Below, piece after piece: positions 17,446-25,306 of a stretch of DNA of 64,000 bases (positions within the stretch are counted from its first letter, which is position 1; the number at the start of each line of letters is the position of its first letter). The DNA is taken from contig NZ_CP020330.1 of the NCBI RefSeq assembly GCF_002043005.1, positions 2,002,001 to 2,066,000 on the forward strand, read 5' to 3'. This DNA is from Martelella mediterranea DSM 17316 (lineage in GTDB: Bacteria > Pseudomonadota > Alphaproteobacteria > Rhizobiales > Rhizobiaceae). The notes under the pieces were generated by a model. The model worked only from the letters and a program-made list of their open reading frames with translations. It had not been told where the DNA came from and searched no databases. Made by a program: the position numbers and the translations under genes.

Positions 17446-17488
17446 TGCGCAAACCCCGCATGCGCAGCGGTCGCATAATCTGTTTCAT
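17438..17488 (-). CDS. 16-codon leader peptide overlapping the permease start
   Basis: A short reading frame, MKQIMRPLRMRGLRNE, has a strong GGGAGGAG ribosome site and an ATG at 17488. Its stop TAA lies inside ATGAGTAA, so it overlaps the permease start by eight bases. The peptide is arginine-rich (four Arg in 16) and cannot be a signal peptide. The permease itself has only a weak GGGG site, so ribosomes finishing the leader probably reinitiate on it. It may be a simple coupling device or a sensor peptide. Its coding status is inferred from the ribosome site and overlap alone. Confidence 0.5.
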   Translation of the reverse strand: MKQIMRPLRMRGLRNE

Positions 17489-18065
17489 ATCTCTCCTCCC
17501 GTGCTCGCCGCCACCTGCCATCTGTGGGCTTTCCTGTTTGCACTCCCGTGCATCGCGGAAGGCGATATGGCCGTGGATCGACGATCTGATGCCCACGCTT
17601 GCAGCATTTTCCAGGAGAGTCAAAGGGAAAATTATAAATATAACACGCAAGTGCAATAAAAAATATCAGCTAAATAACTGATAAAATTATATTTTCTATA
17701 ACTCTAGAAACTATGATGAGATAATAATGCACATATGTGCATAACTACGAATGCTACTCGTTCGGCAAGCGAATGGCGAGGCAGACGGTTGGGAAATTGG
17801 CGCGTAATGCCTCGCTTGCCGAAAGCATGGGCGGCCCGGGCCGGCGCGTTCCGAGCAGCCGGGAGGCGCGGCGATATACGCTCGCGTCCGTTTTTCTGGA
17901 AGAAAGCGGCCCTGATGACCGACGTGCCGATACTGATTCCAGGCTACGTTCCGGCCGCCATGACTTGTCTATTAGGTGCGGGCTGGTGGCTTTCGCGTTC
18001 TCCCCGCGGTTCAAGGGCGGGTGAGAGGCAAAGCTGTTGGCGCGGCGCTTGTGCCGCGCCGGCGG
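17489..18065. promoter_or_regulatory. AT-rich promoter region of the organophosphate operon, with two dyads
   Basis: This gap of nearly 580 bp holds no convincing gene. Its AT-rich core (17625-17760) contains TATCAG-N8-CTGATA (17664-17683) and the perfect 16-bp palindrome ATGCACATATGTGCAT (17727-17742). On the minus strand there is a TATAAT-like hexamer at 17631-17636. Both dyads lie upstream of the leader peptide, where a repressor or activator of the operon would bind. Which regulator uses them is unknown; the LacI at 5872 is one candidate. From 17760 to 18065 nothing further is recognised. Confidence 0.5.
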
Positions 18066-18500
18066 TCAGGCGAAGATCACGCCCTTGCGCAGGATGAAAT
18101 TGCCGTAGGGGCGCATTTCGCTGGACTGGACCACGGCAAATGCCTCCTTGGCGCGCTCGTAGAAGGCGAACCGTTCCAGCCCGACCGGCTTGTGGCCAAG
18201 GGCGTCGAGCGTCGGCATGGACTCAGCGATCACCGGCGGCACGGTTTGGGGTTCGCCAACCACCTGCATGGTGAGGACGGGGTCGGGCTCGAACTCATCG
18301 AGCGGCAGCAAGGACGTGATCGCCGACAGAGCCTGAAGCGCGTCGCAGCCGATCGAAAGCGCCGAGCCGTAGACGGTCTGCTCGCCAACGGAGGCAGCGG
18401 GGAAATTGGCGTCCACGATCACGATCTCGTCGCCATGACCCATCATGGCGAGCACGTGCAGCAGGTCGGGTCCGAGAAGCGGGTCAATCCCTTTCAGCAT
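18066..18500 (-). CDS. fucU: RbsD/FucU family sugar mutarotase
   Basis: Small cytoplasmic protein of 144 residues that interconverts anomers of fucose or ribose. It starts MLKGIDPLLGPDLLHVLAMMGHGDEI, the family signature in which the catalytic His sits in the MGHGDEI turn. It also has IVDANFPA and ends with a Tyr-containing PYGNFILRKGVIFA, typical of FucU. The ATG at 18500 follows a GGAAAC site, and an upstream in-frame extension to 18602 is not family-like. No fucose or ribose enzymes lie beside it, so its partner pathway is elsewhere. It is divergent from the LysR gene. Confidence 0.85.
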   Translation of the reverse strand: MLKGIDPLLGPDLLHVLAMMGHGDEIVIVDANFPAASVGEQTVYGSALSIGCDALQALSAITSLLPLDEFEPDPVLTMQVVGEPQTVPPVIAESMPTLDALGHKPVGLERFAFYERAKEAFAVVQSSEMRPYGNFILRKGVIFA

Positions 18501-18735
18501 CAGGTTTCCTTTCAGGGCAGCGGGTTGCGGGCCCACGCTCGAATTGTCGCCGTGGAAAAGAGCCCATCGGCCTGTCTTATGGCTTGCCCGATCCGAAAGC
18601 AAGACGGTCCACGCCTGCGCGATTTCACGACGTTTTGCGCCGTTTGCCTATCCCATGTCCCGCAGCTATAGTGCCACAAAAACAAAAGCCAAGTTGCGGG
18701 AAGGAAACGACTTTCTGCTCAGGCGGGGAGCCGCG

Positions 18736-19653
18736 ATGACCTTCGAGCAATTGCGCATCTTTGTCGAAGTGGCCGAGCGGCAGCATGTCACGCAGGCGGC
18801 GCAGGCACTCAATATCGCCCAGTCTGCGGCCAGCCACGCGATCGCCCAGCTCGAGGCGCGCTATGACGTGCAGCTTTTCTACCGCGTCGGGCGGCGGATC
18901 GAACTGTCCGAGGCCGGCCGCGCCTTGCTTGCCGAAGCGAGCGCGATCCTCGGGCAGGTGGAGCGCGCCGAACTGGCGCTGAGCGAGTTCAGCACGTTTT
19001 TGCGCGGGACGCTGCTGGTCGAGGCGAGCCAGACGATCGCGAGCTACTGGCTGCCGGCTCGGCTTGCCGCCTTCCGCCGCGCCCATCCCGGCATCAACCT
19101 GCGCATGAAGATCGAGAATACCCAGCAGGTCGCAGACGCGGTGCTGACGGGGGCGGTGGAGCTCGGCTTCGTCGAGGACGAGGTCGCGCATCCGCAACTT
19201 GTCTGTCACCCCGTCGCCGCCGACCGGCTGATCGTCGTCGTCGCGCCCGATCATCCCTGGGCGGGGCTGAAGCGGCTCGATCCCGCGAAAATGTCGGAAA
19301 GCGACTGGGTGCGGCGCGAGACCGGATCCGGCACGCGCTCCGCCTTCGAACACGCAGCCCTTGCCATGGGTGCGGATGTGGCGGGTTTCCGCATCGCGAT
19401 GGAACTGCCGTCCAATGAAGCGGTGCGCGCGGCCGCCGAAGCCGGGCTCGGGGCGGCGGCGATGTCGGCTTCGGTCGCGGCGCCCAGCCTGGAGGCCGGC
19501 CTGCTGCACCATGTCCCGATCGAATTGCCCGAACGCCAGTTCATCGCCCTGCGCCTCGCAGCCCGCCGTCCGACCCGGGCGGTGACAGCGTTCCTGAGCC
19601 AGCTTGGCATTGTCGAAGCGGTCAATGACGCGGAGGCCGAAGGGCAGGGTTGA
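18736..19653 (+). CDS. LysR-family regulator (CysB/CbbR-like), candidate regulator of soeABC
   Basis: DNA-binding regulator of 305 residues. The helix-turn-helix is at residues 1-60 (TFEQLRIFVEVAERQHVTQA, AQSAASHAIAQLEARYDVQL) and the effector domain starts near residue 90 (LRGTLLVEASQTIASYWLPA). The ATG at 18736 follows a GGGGAG ribosome site; longer in-frame starts have none. It sits immediately upstream of, and co-directional with, the DUF202 and sulfite-dehydrogenase genes, so control of that cluster is plausible. A short hairpin (GAGCC-CTA-GGCTC, 19652-19664) overlaps its stop codon. Confidence 0.88.
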   Translation: MTFEQLRIFVEVAERQHVTQAAQALNIAQSAASHAIAQLEARYDVQLFYRVGRRIELSEAGRALLAEASAILGQVERAELALSEFSTFLRGTLLVEASQTIASYWLPARLAAFRRAHPGINLRMKIENTQQVADAVLTGAVELGFVEDEVAHPQLVCHPVAADRLIVVVAPDHPWAGLKRLDPAKMSESDWVRRETGSGTRSAFEHAALAMGADVAGFRIAMELPSNEAVRAAAEAGLGAAAMSASVAAPSLEAGLLHHVPIELPERQFIALRLAARRPTRAVTAFLSQLGIVEAVNDAEAEGQG

Positions 19654-19764
19654 GCCCTAGGCTCGGCGCGATGTATGGGCGATGCCTCCCATAAATGATC
19701 GGTGGACCGGATTTCGTGTCCGCAATCCATCTTGAATCCAGATCGATTGCATCCGATCACAGTA

Positions 19765-19814
19765 TTGGACCGCCTTGCCCGGCTTCTCTACCTTTGCGCT
19801 AACCGGAATTCCGG
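19765..19814 (+). promoter_or_regulatory. Possible promoter and palindrome before the DUF202-soe cluster
   Basis: TTGGAC (19765-19770) and TACCTT (19789-19794) are spaced by 18 bases, like a weak sigma-70 promoter. The perfect 12-bp palindrome CCGGAATTCCGG follows at 19803-19814, directly in the leader of the first DUF202 gene. Both are sequence matches only. Confidence 0.3.
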
Positions 19815-19829
19815 ATGAGGAAGCCGACA

Positions 19830-20270
19830 ATGCGCAACGCCAGTCACGAAGGTATCAAACCGCAGGCCGATCATAGGGTCGAAAGCCCGGATGCGGGCAG
19901 CGCCTTGACCGGGCCGCAATTCCCGCCCGAAGGCCATGAGCCCGACTACCGCTTCACGCTTGCCAATGAACGGACCTTCCTTGCCTGGGTGCGCACGGCG
20001 TTGGCGCTTCTGGCCGGCGCGGTGGGGCTGATGCATTTCGCCAAACCGCTGACCGGCCTCGACCCCGACAAGCTCTTCGGCATCGCGCTGGCTTCAGCCG
20101 GCCTCGTGGCGATCGTCTATGCGACCTGGCGCTGGCACAGCGTCCAGCGGGCCATGTCGCATGACGCGCCGCTGCCCGGCGGCACGGCCATCTGGTTCCT
20201 GTCCGGCCTCATCATCTTGACCGGCAGTCTCGCCGGGATCACCGCGCTCGTCAGCGGAGGTCTGCTGTGA
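19830..20270 (+). CDS. DUF202 (YidH-type) membrane protein
   Basis: Inner-membrane protein of 146 residues. After ~45 polar residues it carries the DUF202 opening YRFTLANERTFLAWVRTALALLAG and three hydrophobic segments (about residues 60-80, 90-105 and 125-145). The ATG at 19830 follows GAGGA by nine bases. An in-frame ATG at 19815 has no clear site but cannot be excluded. Function is unknown for the family. It lies 18 bp before a second, shorter DUF202 gene and both precede soeA in the same direction, which suggests a shared transcript. Confidence 0.78.
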   Translation: MRNASHEGIKPQADHRVESPDAGSALTGPQFPPEGHEPDYRFTLANERTFLAWVRTALALLAGAVGLMHFAKPLTGLDPDKLFGIALASAGLVAIVYATWRWHSVQRAMSHDAPLPGGTAIWFLSGLIILTGSLAGITALVSGGLL

Positions 20271-20288
20271 TCGGGAAAGGACAGGCTC

Positions 20289-20615
20289 ATGAGCGAACGT
20301 CTCATCCCCGGCCGACCCGGATTGCAGCCCGAGCGGACGGACCTCTCCTGGGTGCGCACCGCGCTGGTGGTTGCCATCAATGGTGGACTGCTGCTTCTGC
20401 GCGAGGGCGGGACGCCGGGCCTGCTCTCAATCCTTGGCGGCAGCTTCGCCATGGCGCTTGCCATCATGATGGTGCTGACCGGGATGAGGCGTACGCGTCT
20501 GCTGCGTCTGCGTCCGCTGCCGCTTCACCTCGCGCCGCGACAGGAAGTGCTGATCACCGGCATCTCTGTCGCTCTGCTGGGAGCGCTCACGCTCCTGATG
20601 ATCGTCGTTCGCTGA
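20289..20615 (+). CDS. DUF202 membrane protein, second copy
   Basis: Membrane protein of 108 residues beginning MSERLIPGRPGLQPERTDLS, then WVRTALVVAINGGLLLLRE, a shorter version of the family signature seen in the gene before it. It has three hydrophobic segments and ends LGALTLLMIVVR. Paired DUF202 genes (YidG/YidH-like) occur next to each other in many bacteria and are often encoded near sulfur or oxidative genes. The exact role is not known. It ends 54 bp before soeA. Confidence 0.75.
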   Translation: MSERLIPGRPGLQPERTDLSWVRTALVVAINGGLLLLREGGTPGLLSILGGSFAMALAIMMVLTGMRRTRLLRLRPLPLHLAPRQEVLITGISVALLGALTLLMIVVR

Positions 20616-20669
20616 CCACGGCGGCATCCCCATCGTTTCCGACCGTTCCCACACTTGAAGGAGCCTCAG

Positions 20670-23609
20670 ATGGTGCGCAATGATCGCGGGGCGAACGCCG
20701 CCCCATCGCAGCAAGCCCTGCGTGACAGTGCCGCCCCGGATGAGGGCGATGGCGTCGTCACCTCCCCCAAGGTCGGCGACCATGTGGCGAAGACCACCTG
20801 CTACATGTGCGCCTGTCGCTGCGGGATCGACGTCCATATCCGCGATGGCAAGGTGCGCTACATCAGCGGCAACAAGGACCATCCGGTCAATCGCGGCGTG
20901 TTGTGCGGCAAGGGCAGCGCCGGCATCATGCAGCACTACAGCCCGGCGCGGCTCAGGAAGCCGCTGTTGCGCACCGGGCCGCGCGGCAAGGGCGAATACC
21001 GCGAGATCGAGTGGGACGAAGCGCTCTCTATCGTCACCGAGCGGCTTGCCCGCATCCGTTCCACGGACCCGAAGAAGCTCGCCTTCTTCACCGGCCGCGA
21101 CCAGTCGCAATCGCTGACCGGCTGGTGGGCGACGCAGTTCGGCACGCCGAATTTCGCCGCCCATGGCGGCTTCTGTTCGGTCAATATGGCCGCGGCCGGC
21201 CTCTATTCCATCGGCGGCGCGTTCTGGGAATTCGGCGAGCCCGACTGGGAGCGCTCGAAATATTTCATGCTGTTCGGCGTCGCCGAGGACCATGATTCCA
21301 ATCCGATCAAGATCGGCCTCGGCAAGCTCAAGGCCAATGGCGCCAAGGTGGTGGGCGTCAATCCCTGTCGCACCGGCTATAACGCGATCGCGGATGAATG
21401 GATCGGCATCCGCCCGGGCACGGACGGGCTGTTTGTGCTGGCGCTGGTGCATGAGCTGCTGCGCGCAGGCAAGGTCGATCTCGATTACCTGATCCGCTAC
21501 ACCAATCTGCACCAACTGGTCATTCGCGACGAGGGGGCCGCCGATGACGGCCTGTTCCTGCGCGATGGCGACGGCAATATCCTGAGCTGGGAGCGCGAGA
21601 AAGGCACAACCGCGATTTCCAGCGATCCGGCGATCGCGCCGGCGCTGACCGGCACCTTTCAGGCGCTGGGCCGCACCGTCAGCCCTGCCTTCCAGCTTCT
21701 CGCCGAGCGCTATCTGTCGAAGGACTACGCGCCGGATGCGGTTGCCGACAAGTGCGGCGTACCCGCCGACACCATCCGTCGCATCGCGGCGGAACTGGCG
21801 AAGGTCGCCTTCGAGGAGGAAATCGAGATCCCCGTCGCCTGGACCGACTGGGCGGGCCGCGAGCACAAGACGATGAAGGGCCGCCCGGTCTCGATGCACG
21901 CCATGCGCGGCATCTCGGCCCATTCCAACGGTTTTCACACCTGTCGCGCCCTTCACCTGCTTCAGGTTCTGCTTGGAACCGTCGATGTGCCCGGCGGCTT
22001 TCGCTACAAGCCGCCCTATCCGAAGCCGGTGCCGCCGCCGCTGAAACCTGCCGGCAAGGATGGCGGCAAGCCGAACACGCCGCTTGGCGGCGCGCCGCTC
22101 GGCTTCGTCACCGATCCCGCCGACCTGCTGGTGGATGAGAATGGTGGGCCCGTGCGCATCGACAAGGCCTATTCCTGGCAGGCGCCGTTCTCCGCCCACG
22201 GGCTGATGCATATGGTGATCCGCAACGCCTATGAGGGCGATCCCTATCCGATCGACACGCTGTTTCTCTACATGGCGAACATGGCATGGAACTCGTCGAT
22301 GAACACATCCGAGACGACGCGGATGCTGACGGCGAAGGACGAGAACGGCGAGTACAAGATCCCGTTCATCATCTATTCCGACGCCTATCATTCCGAGACG
22401 GTTTCCTATGCCGATCTGGTGCTGCCGGATACGACCTATCTGGAACGCCACGACTGCATCAGCCTGCTCGACCGGCCGATCAGCCATGCGGACGGGCCGG
22501 GCGATGCGATCCGCCACCCGGTTCTCGAACCCGACCGCGACGTGCGCGGCTTCCAGTCGGTGCTGATCGATATCGGCGCGCGGCTGGGGCTTCCGGGTTT
22601 CGTCAACGAGGATGGCAGCGCGAAATATCGCGATTATGCCGATTACATCGTGAACCATGAACGCAGCCCCGGCATCGGTCCGCTTGCCGGCTGGCGCGGC
22701 GAGAACGGCGACCAGCACGGCCGCGGTGCGCCGAACAGGAACCAGCTCAAGCGCTATATCGAACATGGCGGCTTCTGGCATCACGATTTCAGGCCGGAAG
22801 AGCGTTTCTACAAGATGGCCAACAAGGCCTATCTGGAGACGGCGGTGCAGTTCGGCTTTCTGTCGAAACCCGAACCGATCATCTTCCAGATCTATTCCGA
22901 ACCGCTGCAGCGCTTCCGCCTTGCCGCGAAGGGCCACGGCCCGATCCAGCCGCCCGAGGCCGAACGCGACCGCGTCGCCACCCATTTCGATCCGCTGCCA
23001 TTCTGGTCCGAGCCGCTTGAGCAGAGCCTGGTTTCGGCGGATGACTACCCGATCCACGCGCTGACGCAGCGGCCGATGTTCATGTACCATTCCTGGGGCT
23101 CGCAGAATGCGTGGCTGCGGCAGGTGATGAACCAGAACAAGCTGTTCGTACATCGCGATCTCGCCGCAAGCCTGAACCTCGTGGATGACGACTGGGTCTG
23201 GATCGAAAGCCCGCACGGAAGGGTGCGCGGGCAGATTTCGCTGGTGGAGGGCGTGAACCCGCAGACGGTGTGGACCTGGAACGCAATCGGCAAGCGGCGG
23301 CGAACCTGGGGTCTGCACGAAAATGCCGGCGAATCAAATCGTGGCTTCCTGCTGAACCATGCCATTACCGAACTGCTGCCGCCGGATGCCACTGGCCGCC
23401 GGTTCTCCAATTCGGACCCGGTGACCGGGCAGGCCGCCTGGTTCGACCTGCGCATCCGCCTGATCAAATGCACGCCGGAAGAGGCCGGGAGCACCGAGCC
23501 TCTGGAACCGCCCGTCGAATTGCCGCCGGGCCTTTCCGAGGGACCCGACAAGCTCACCTACGGTGCGGAATTCAGGCCGGGCCACCCACACAAGGAGCGC
23601 GCGAAATGA
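20670..23609 (+). CDS. soeA: Molybdopterin oxidoreductase, SoeA-type sulfite dehydrogenase catalytic subunit
   Basis: Large catalytic subunit (979 residues) of a membrane-bound molybdoenzyme. An N-terminal [4Fe-4S] motif is formed by C44, C47, C51 and C79, with TTCYMCACRC followed by GVLCGKG. The molybdenum ligand is probably the Cys of HGGFCSVN near residue 165. There is no twin-arginine leader, so the subunit faces the cytoplasm, as in SoeABC of purple sulfur and marine alphaproteobacteria, which oxidises sulfite to sulfate and passes electrons to quinone. The ATG at 20670 follows AAGGAG by seven bases. The gene overlaps soeB (ATGA). Other CISM enzymes (polysulfide or thiosulfate reductase) are alternatives, but the subunit set and lack of a Tat signal favour Soe. 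Confidence 0.85.
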   Translation: MVRNDRGANAAPSQQALRDSAAPDEGDGVVTSPKVGDHVAKTTCYMCACRCGIDVHIRDGKVRYISGNKDHPVNRGVLCGKGSAGIMQHYSPARLRKPLLRTGPRGKGEYREIEWDEALSIVTERLARIRSTDPKKLAFFTGRDQSQSLTGWWATQFGTPNFAAHGGFCSVNMAAAGLYSIGGAFWEFGEPDWERSKYFMLFGVAEDHDSNPIKIGLGKLKANGAKVVGVNPCRTGYNAIADEWIGIRPGTDGLFVLALVHELLRAGKVDLDYLIRYTNLHQLVIRDEGAADDGLFLRDGDGNILSWEREKGTTAISSDPAIAPALTGTFQALGRTVSPAFQLLAERYLSKDYAPDAVADKCGVPADTIRRIAAELAKVAFEEEIEIPVAWTDWAGREHKTMKGRPVSMHAMRGISAHSNGFHTCRALHLLQVLLGTVDVPGGFRYKPPYPKPVPPPLKPAGKDGGKPNTPLGGAPLGFVTDPADLLVDENGGPVRIDKAYSWQAPFSAHGLMHMVIRNAYEGDPYPIDTLFLYMANMAWNSSMNTSETTRMLTAKDENGEYKIPFIIYSDAYHSETVSYADLVLPDTTYLERHDCISLLDRPISHADGPGDAIRHPVLEPDRDVRGFQSVLIDIGARLGLPGFVNEDGSAKYRDYADYIVNHERSPGIGPLAGWRGENGDQHGRGAPNRNQLKRYIEHGGFWHHDFRPEERFYKMANKAYLETAVQFGFLSKPEPIIFQIYSEPLQRFRLAAKGHGPIQPPEAERDRVATHFDPLPFWSEPLEQSLVSADDYPIHALTQRPMFMYHSWGSQNAWLRQVMNQNKLFVHRDLAASLNLVDDDWVWIESPHGRVRGQISLVEGVNPQTVWTWNAIGKRRRTWGLHENAGESNRGFLLNHAITELLPPDATGRRFSNSDPVTGQAAWFDLRIRLIKCTPEEAGSTEPLEPPVELPPGLSEGPDKLTYGAEFRPGHPHKERAK

Positions 23610-24340
23610 CCTGTCTTCCCGAAAAGACCGACCGCAAGCTCGGTCTCGCGATCGATCTCGATACCTGTGTCGGCTGCAATGCCTGCGTCACCTCCTGCAA
23701 GGAATGGAATGCGGGCGGCCACATGGCGCCGCTGACCGATCTCAACCCCTATGCCGACAAGGTGGACGGGGTGTTCTTCAACCGCGTCCACACCTATGAG
23801 CAGGATACGCCGAAGGGCGGTTCCACCATCCATTTCCCGCGCTCATGCCTGCATTGCGAGACGCCGGCCTGCGTCACGGTCTGTCCCACCGGCGCGTCCT
23901 ACAAGCGCGCCTCGGATGGCATCGTGCTGGTGGACGAGGACAAGTGCATCGGCTGCAAGCTGTGCTCCTGGGCCTGTCCCTATGGCGCGCGGGAATTCGA
24001 TGTCGATGTCGGCGTGATGAAGAAATGCACGCTCTGCGTCGACCGAATTTACAATGAAAACCTCGCCGAGGAGGATCGCGTGCCCGCCTGCGTCGCCGCC
24101 TGTCCCACCGGCGCGCGCCATTTCGGCGATTTCGGCGATCCGGATTCGGCGATCTCGAAGCTTTCGGAGGAACGCGGCGGCGTCGCGCTGATGCCCGAGC
24201 TTGGCTATAACCCCACCAACCGCTACCTGCCGCCGCGCCCGCGACGCGACGCCGCCACCGCGACGGATGCCCTGCCGCTTGAGGATGCTTCGCCAGAGGG
24301 CGGCTTTCTCGGCTGGGTCGACCGCATGCTTTCGAGGTAG
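23606..24340 (+). CDS. soeB: Four-cluster iron-sulfur subunit, SoeB-type
   Basis: Electron-transfer subunit of 244 residues linking the molybdenum site to the membrane subunit. Four ferredoxin-type cysteine groups are visible: CVGCNACVTSCKEW (about residues 22-35), CLHCETPACVTVCPTGA (about 81-97), CIGCKLCSWACPYGA (about 114-128), and CTLCVDRI with CVAACPTGA (about 141-170). The following ARHFGDFGDPDSAISKL block and the proline-rich tail are typical of Soe/DMSO-reductase B subunits. It starts at the ATG overlapping the soeA stop and is followed 6 bp later by soeC. Confidence 0.9.
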   Translation: MTCLPEKTDRKLGLAIDLDTCVGCNACVTSCKEWNAGGHMAPLTDLNPYADKVDGVFFNRVHTYEQDTPKGGSTIHFPRSCLHCETPACVTVCPTGASYKRASDGIVLVDEDKCIGCKLCSWACPYGAREFDVDVGVMKKCTLCVDRIYNENLAEEDRVPACVAACPTGARHFGDFGDPDSAISKLSEERGGVALMPELGYNPTNRYLPPRPRRDAATATDALPLEDASPEGGFLGWVDRMLSR

Positions 24341-24346
24341 ACGCCG

Positions 24347-25282
24347 ATGCATCCCGCCTTTTCCGTTATCTTCTTCACCACCGCGTCCGGCGCGGGTTAC
24401 GGCCTGCTGTTCCTGCTCGGCCTTGCCGCCGCCTTCGGCCTGCTGCCGCCAGATCCGTGGCTCGGTCTCGTCGGCTTCGGCCTGTCGCTCGGCCTGATCT
24501 CGGCCGGGTTGTTGTCGTCCACCGCCCATCTCGGCCGTCCGGAGCGCGCCTGGCGCGCCTTCAGCCAGTGGCGGTCGTCATGGCTCTCGCGCGAAGGCGT
24601 GTCCTCTGTCGCGACCTATGTTCCTGCTGTCGCGCTCGCCTTCGGCTGGGTCATCCTGCAGGCCAGCGGCGGCTGGATGGCGCTTGCCGGCGGCCTTGCC
24701 GTCATTGGCGCGGTCGCGACCGTCATCATGACGGCGATGATCTACGCCTCGCTCAAGCCCGTCGCGGAATGGCATGGTCCCTGGACGCTGCCCGCCTATC
24801 TGGTCTTTGCCGCGATGACAGGTTTGACGCTGCTCAACGCATTGCTTGTAATCTTCGGCCCAGCCAGCCGGCTCGTTGCCGCGCTGGCGGTGCTCCTCGC
24901 GCTGGCAGGGTGGGCGGTCAAGCGCGGCTACTGGGCCTATCGCGACAGCGGCAAGGGTCAGCCCACCGCCAATCAGGCGCTCGGGCTGGGCGAGGGCCAA
25001 ATCCGCCAGGTGCAGTCCCCGCACAGCGAGCAGAATTACCTGCTGAAGGAAATGGGCTATCGCGTCGCGCGCAAGCATGCCGCAAGGCTGCGCCTGATCG
25101 CGCAAGCGCTTGCCTTTGCCCTACCGGCGGCCTGTCTCGTGCTGTCGCTGCTGCTTCCCGGACCGCTGGCGCTGGTGCTCGCCCTTGCCGCCGTGCCCCT
25201 GCAACTTGCCGGCATGCTGGTCGAACGCTGGCTGTTCTTCGCCGAAGCGCGGCACACGGTGACGCTTTATTACGGCATGTGA
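24347..25282 (+). CDS. soeC: DmsC/SoeC-type quinone-interacting membrane anchor
   Basis: Integral membrane subunit of 311 residues with about eight transmembrane helices, which takes electrons from SoeB to the quinone pool. It begins MHPAFSVIFFTTASGAGYGL, the DmsC-family opening. The loop STAHLGRPERAWRAFSQWRS (about residues 62-80) carries the conserved His and Arg near the quinone site. Length and helix count match DmsC. As the third gene of the operon it completes the enzyme. The stop at 25282 faces the convergent flavoenzyme gene ending at 25307. Confidence 0.87.
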   Translation: MHPAFSVIFFTTASGAGYGLLFLLGLAAAFGLLPPDPWLGLVGFGLSLGLISAGLLSSTAHLGRPERAWRAFSQWRSSWLSREGVSSVATYVPAVALAFGWVILQASGGWMALAGGLAVIGAVATVIMTAMIYASLKPVAEWHGPWTLPAYLVFAAMTGLTLLNALLVIFGPASRLVAALAVLLALAGWAVKRGYWAYRDSGKGQPTANQALGLGEGQIRQVQSPHSEQNYLLKEMGYRVARKHAARLRLIAQALAFALPAACLVLSLLLPGPLALVLALAAVPLQLAGMLVERWLFFAEARHTVTLYYGM

Positions 25283-25306
25283 GCGCCGCCGAAGCGGCAG
25301 GGCAGC

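Noticed and set aside
19803..19814. CCGGAATTCCGG as a regulator site
   Set aside because: It is a perfect but short palindrome built from common GC-rich bases in a single copy; kept only as a low-confidence part of the promoter feature.
20427..23318. Minus-strand open frame of about 960 codons opposite soeA
   Set aside because: The composition is of shadow type with no motifs, while soeA on the other strand has full family features.
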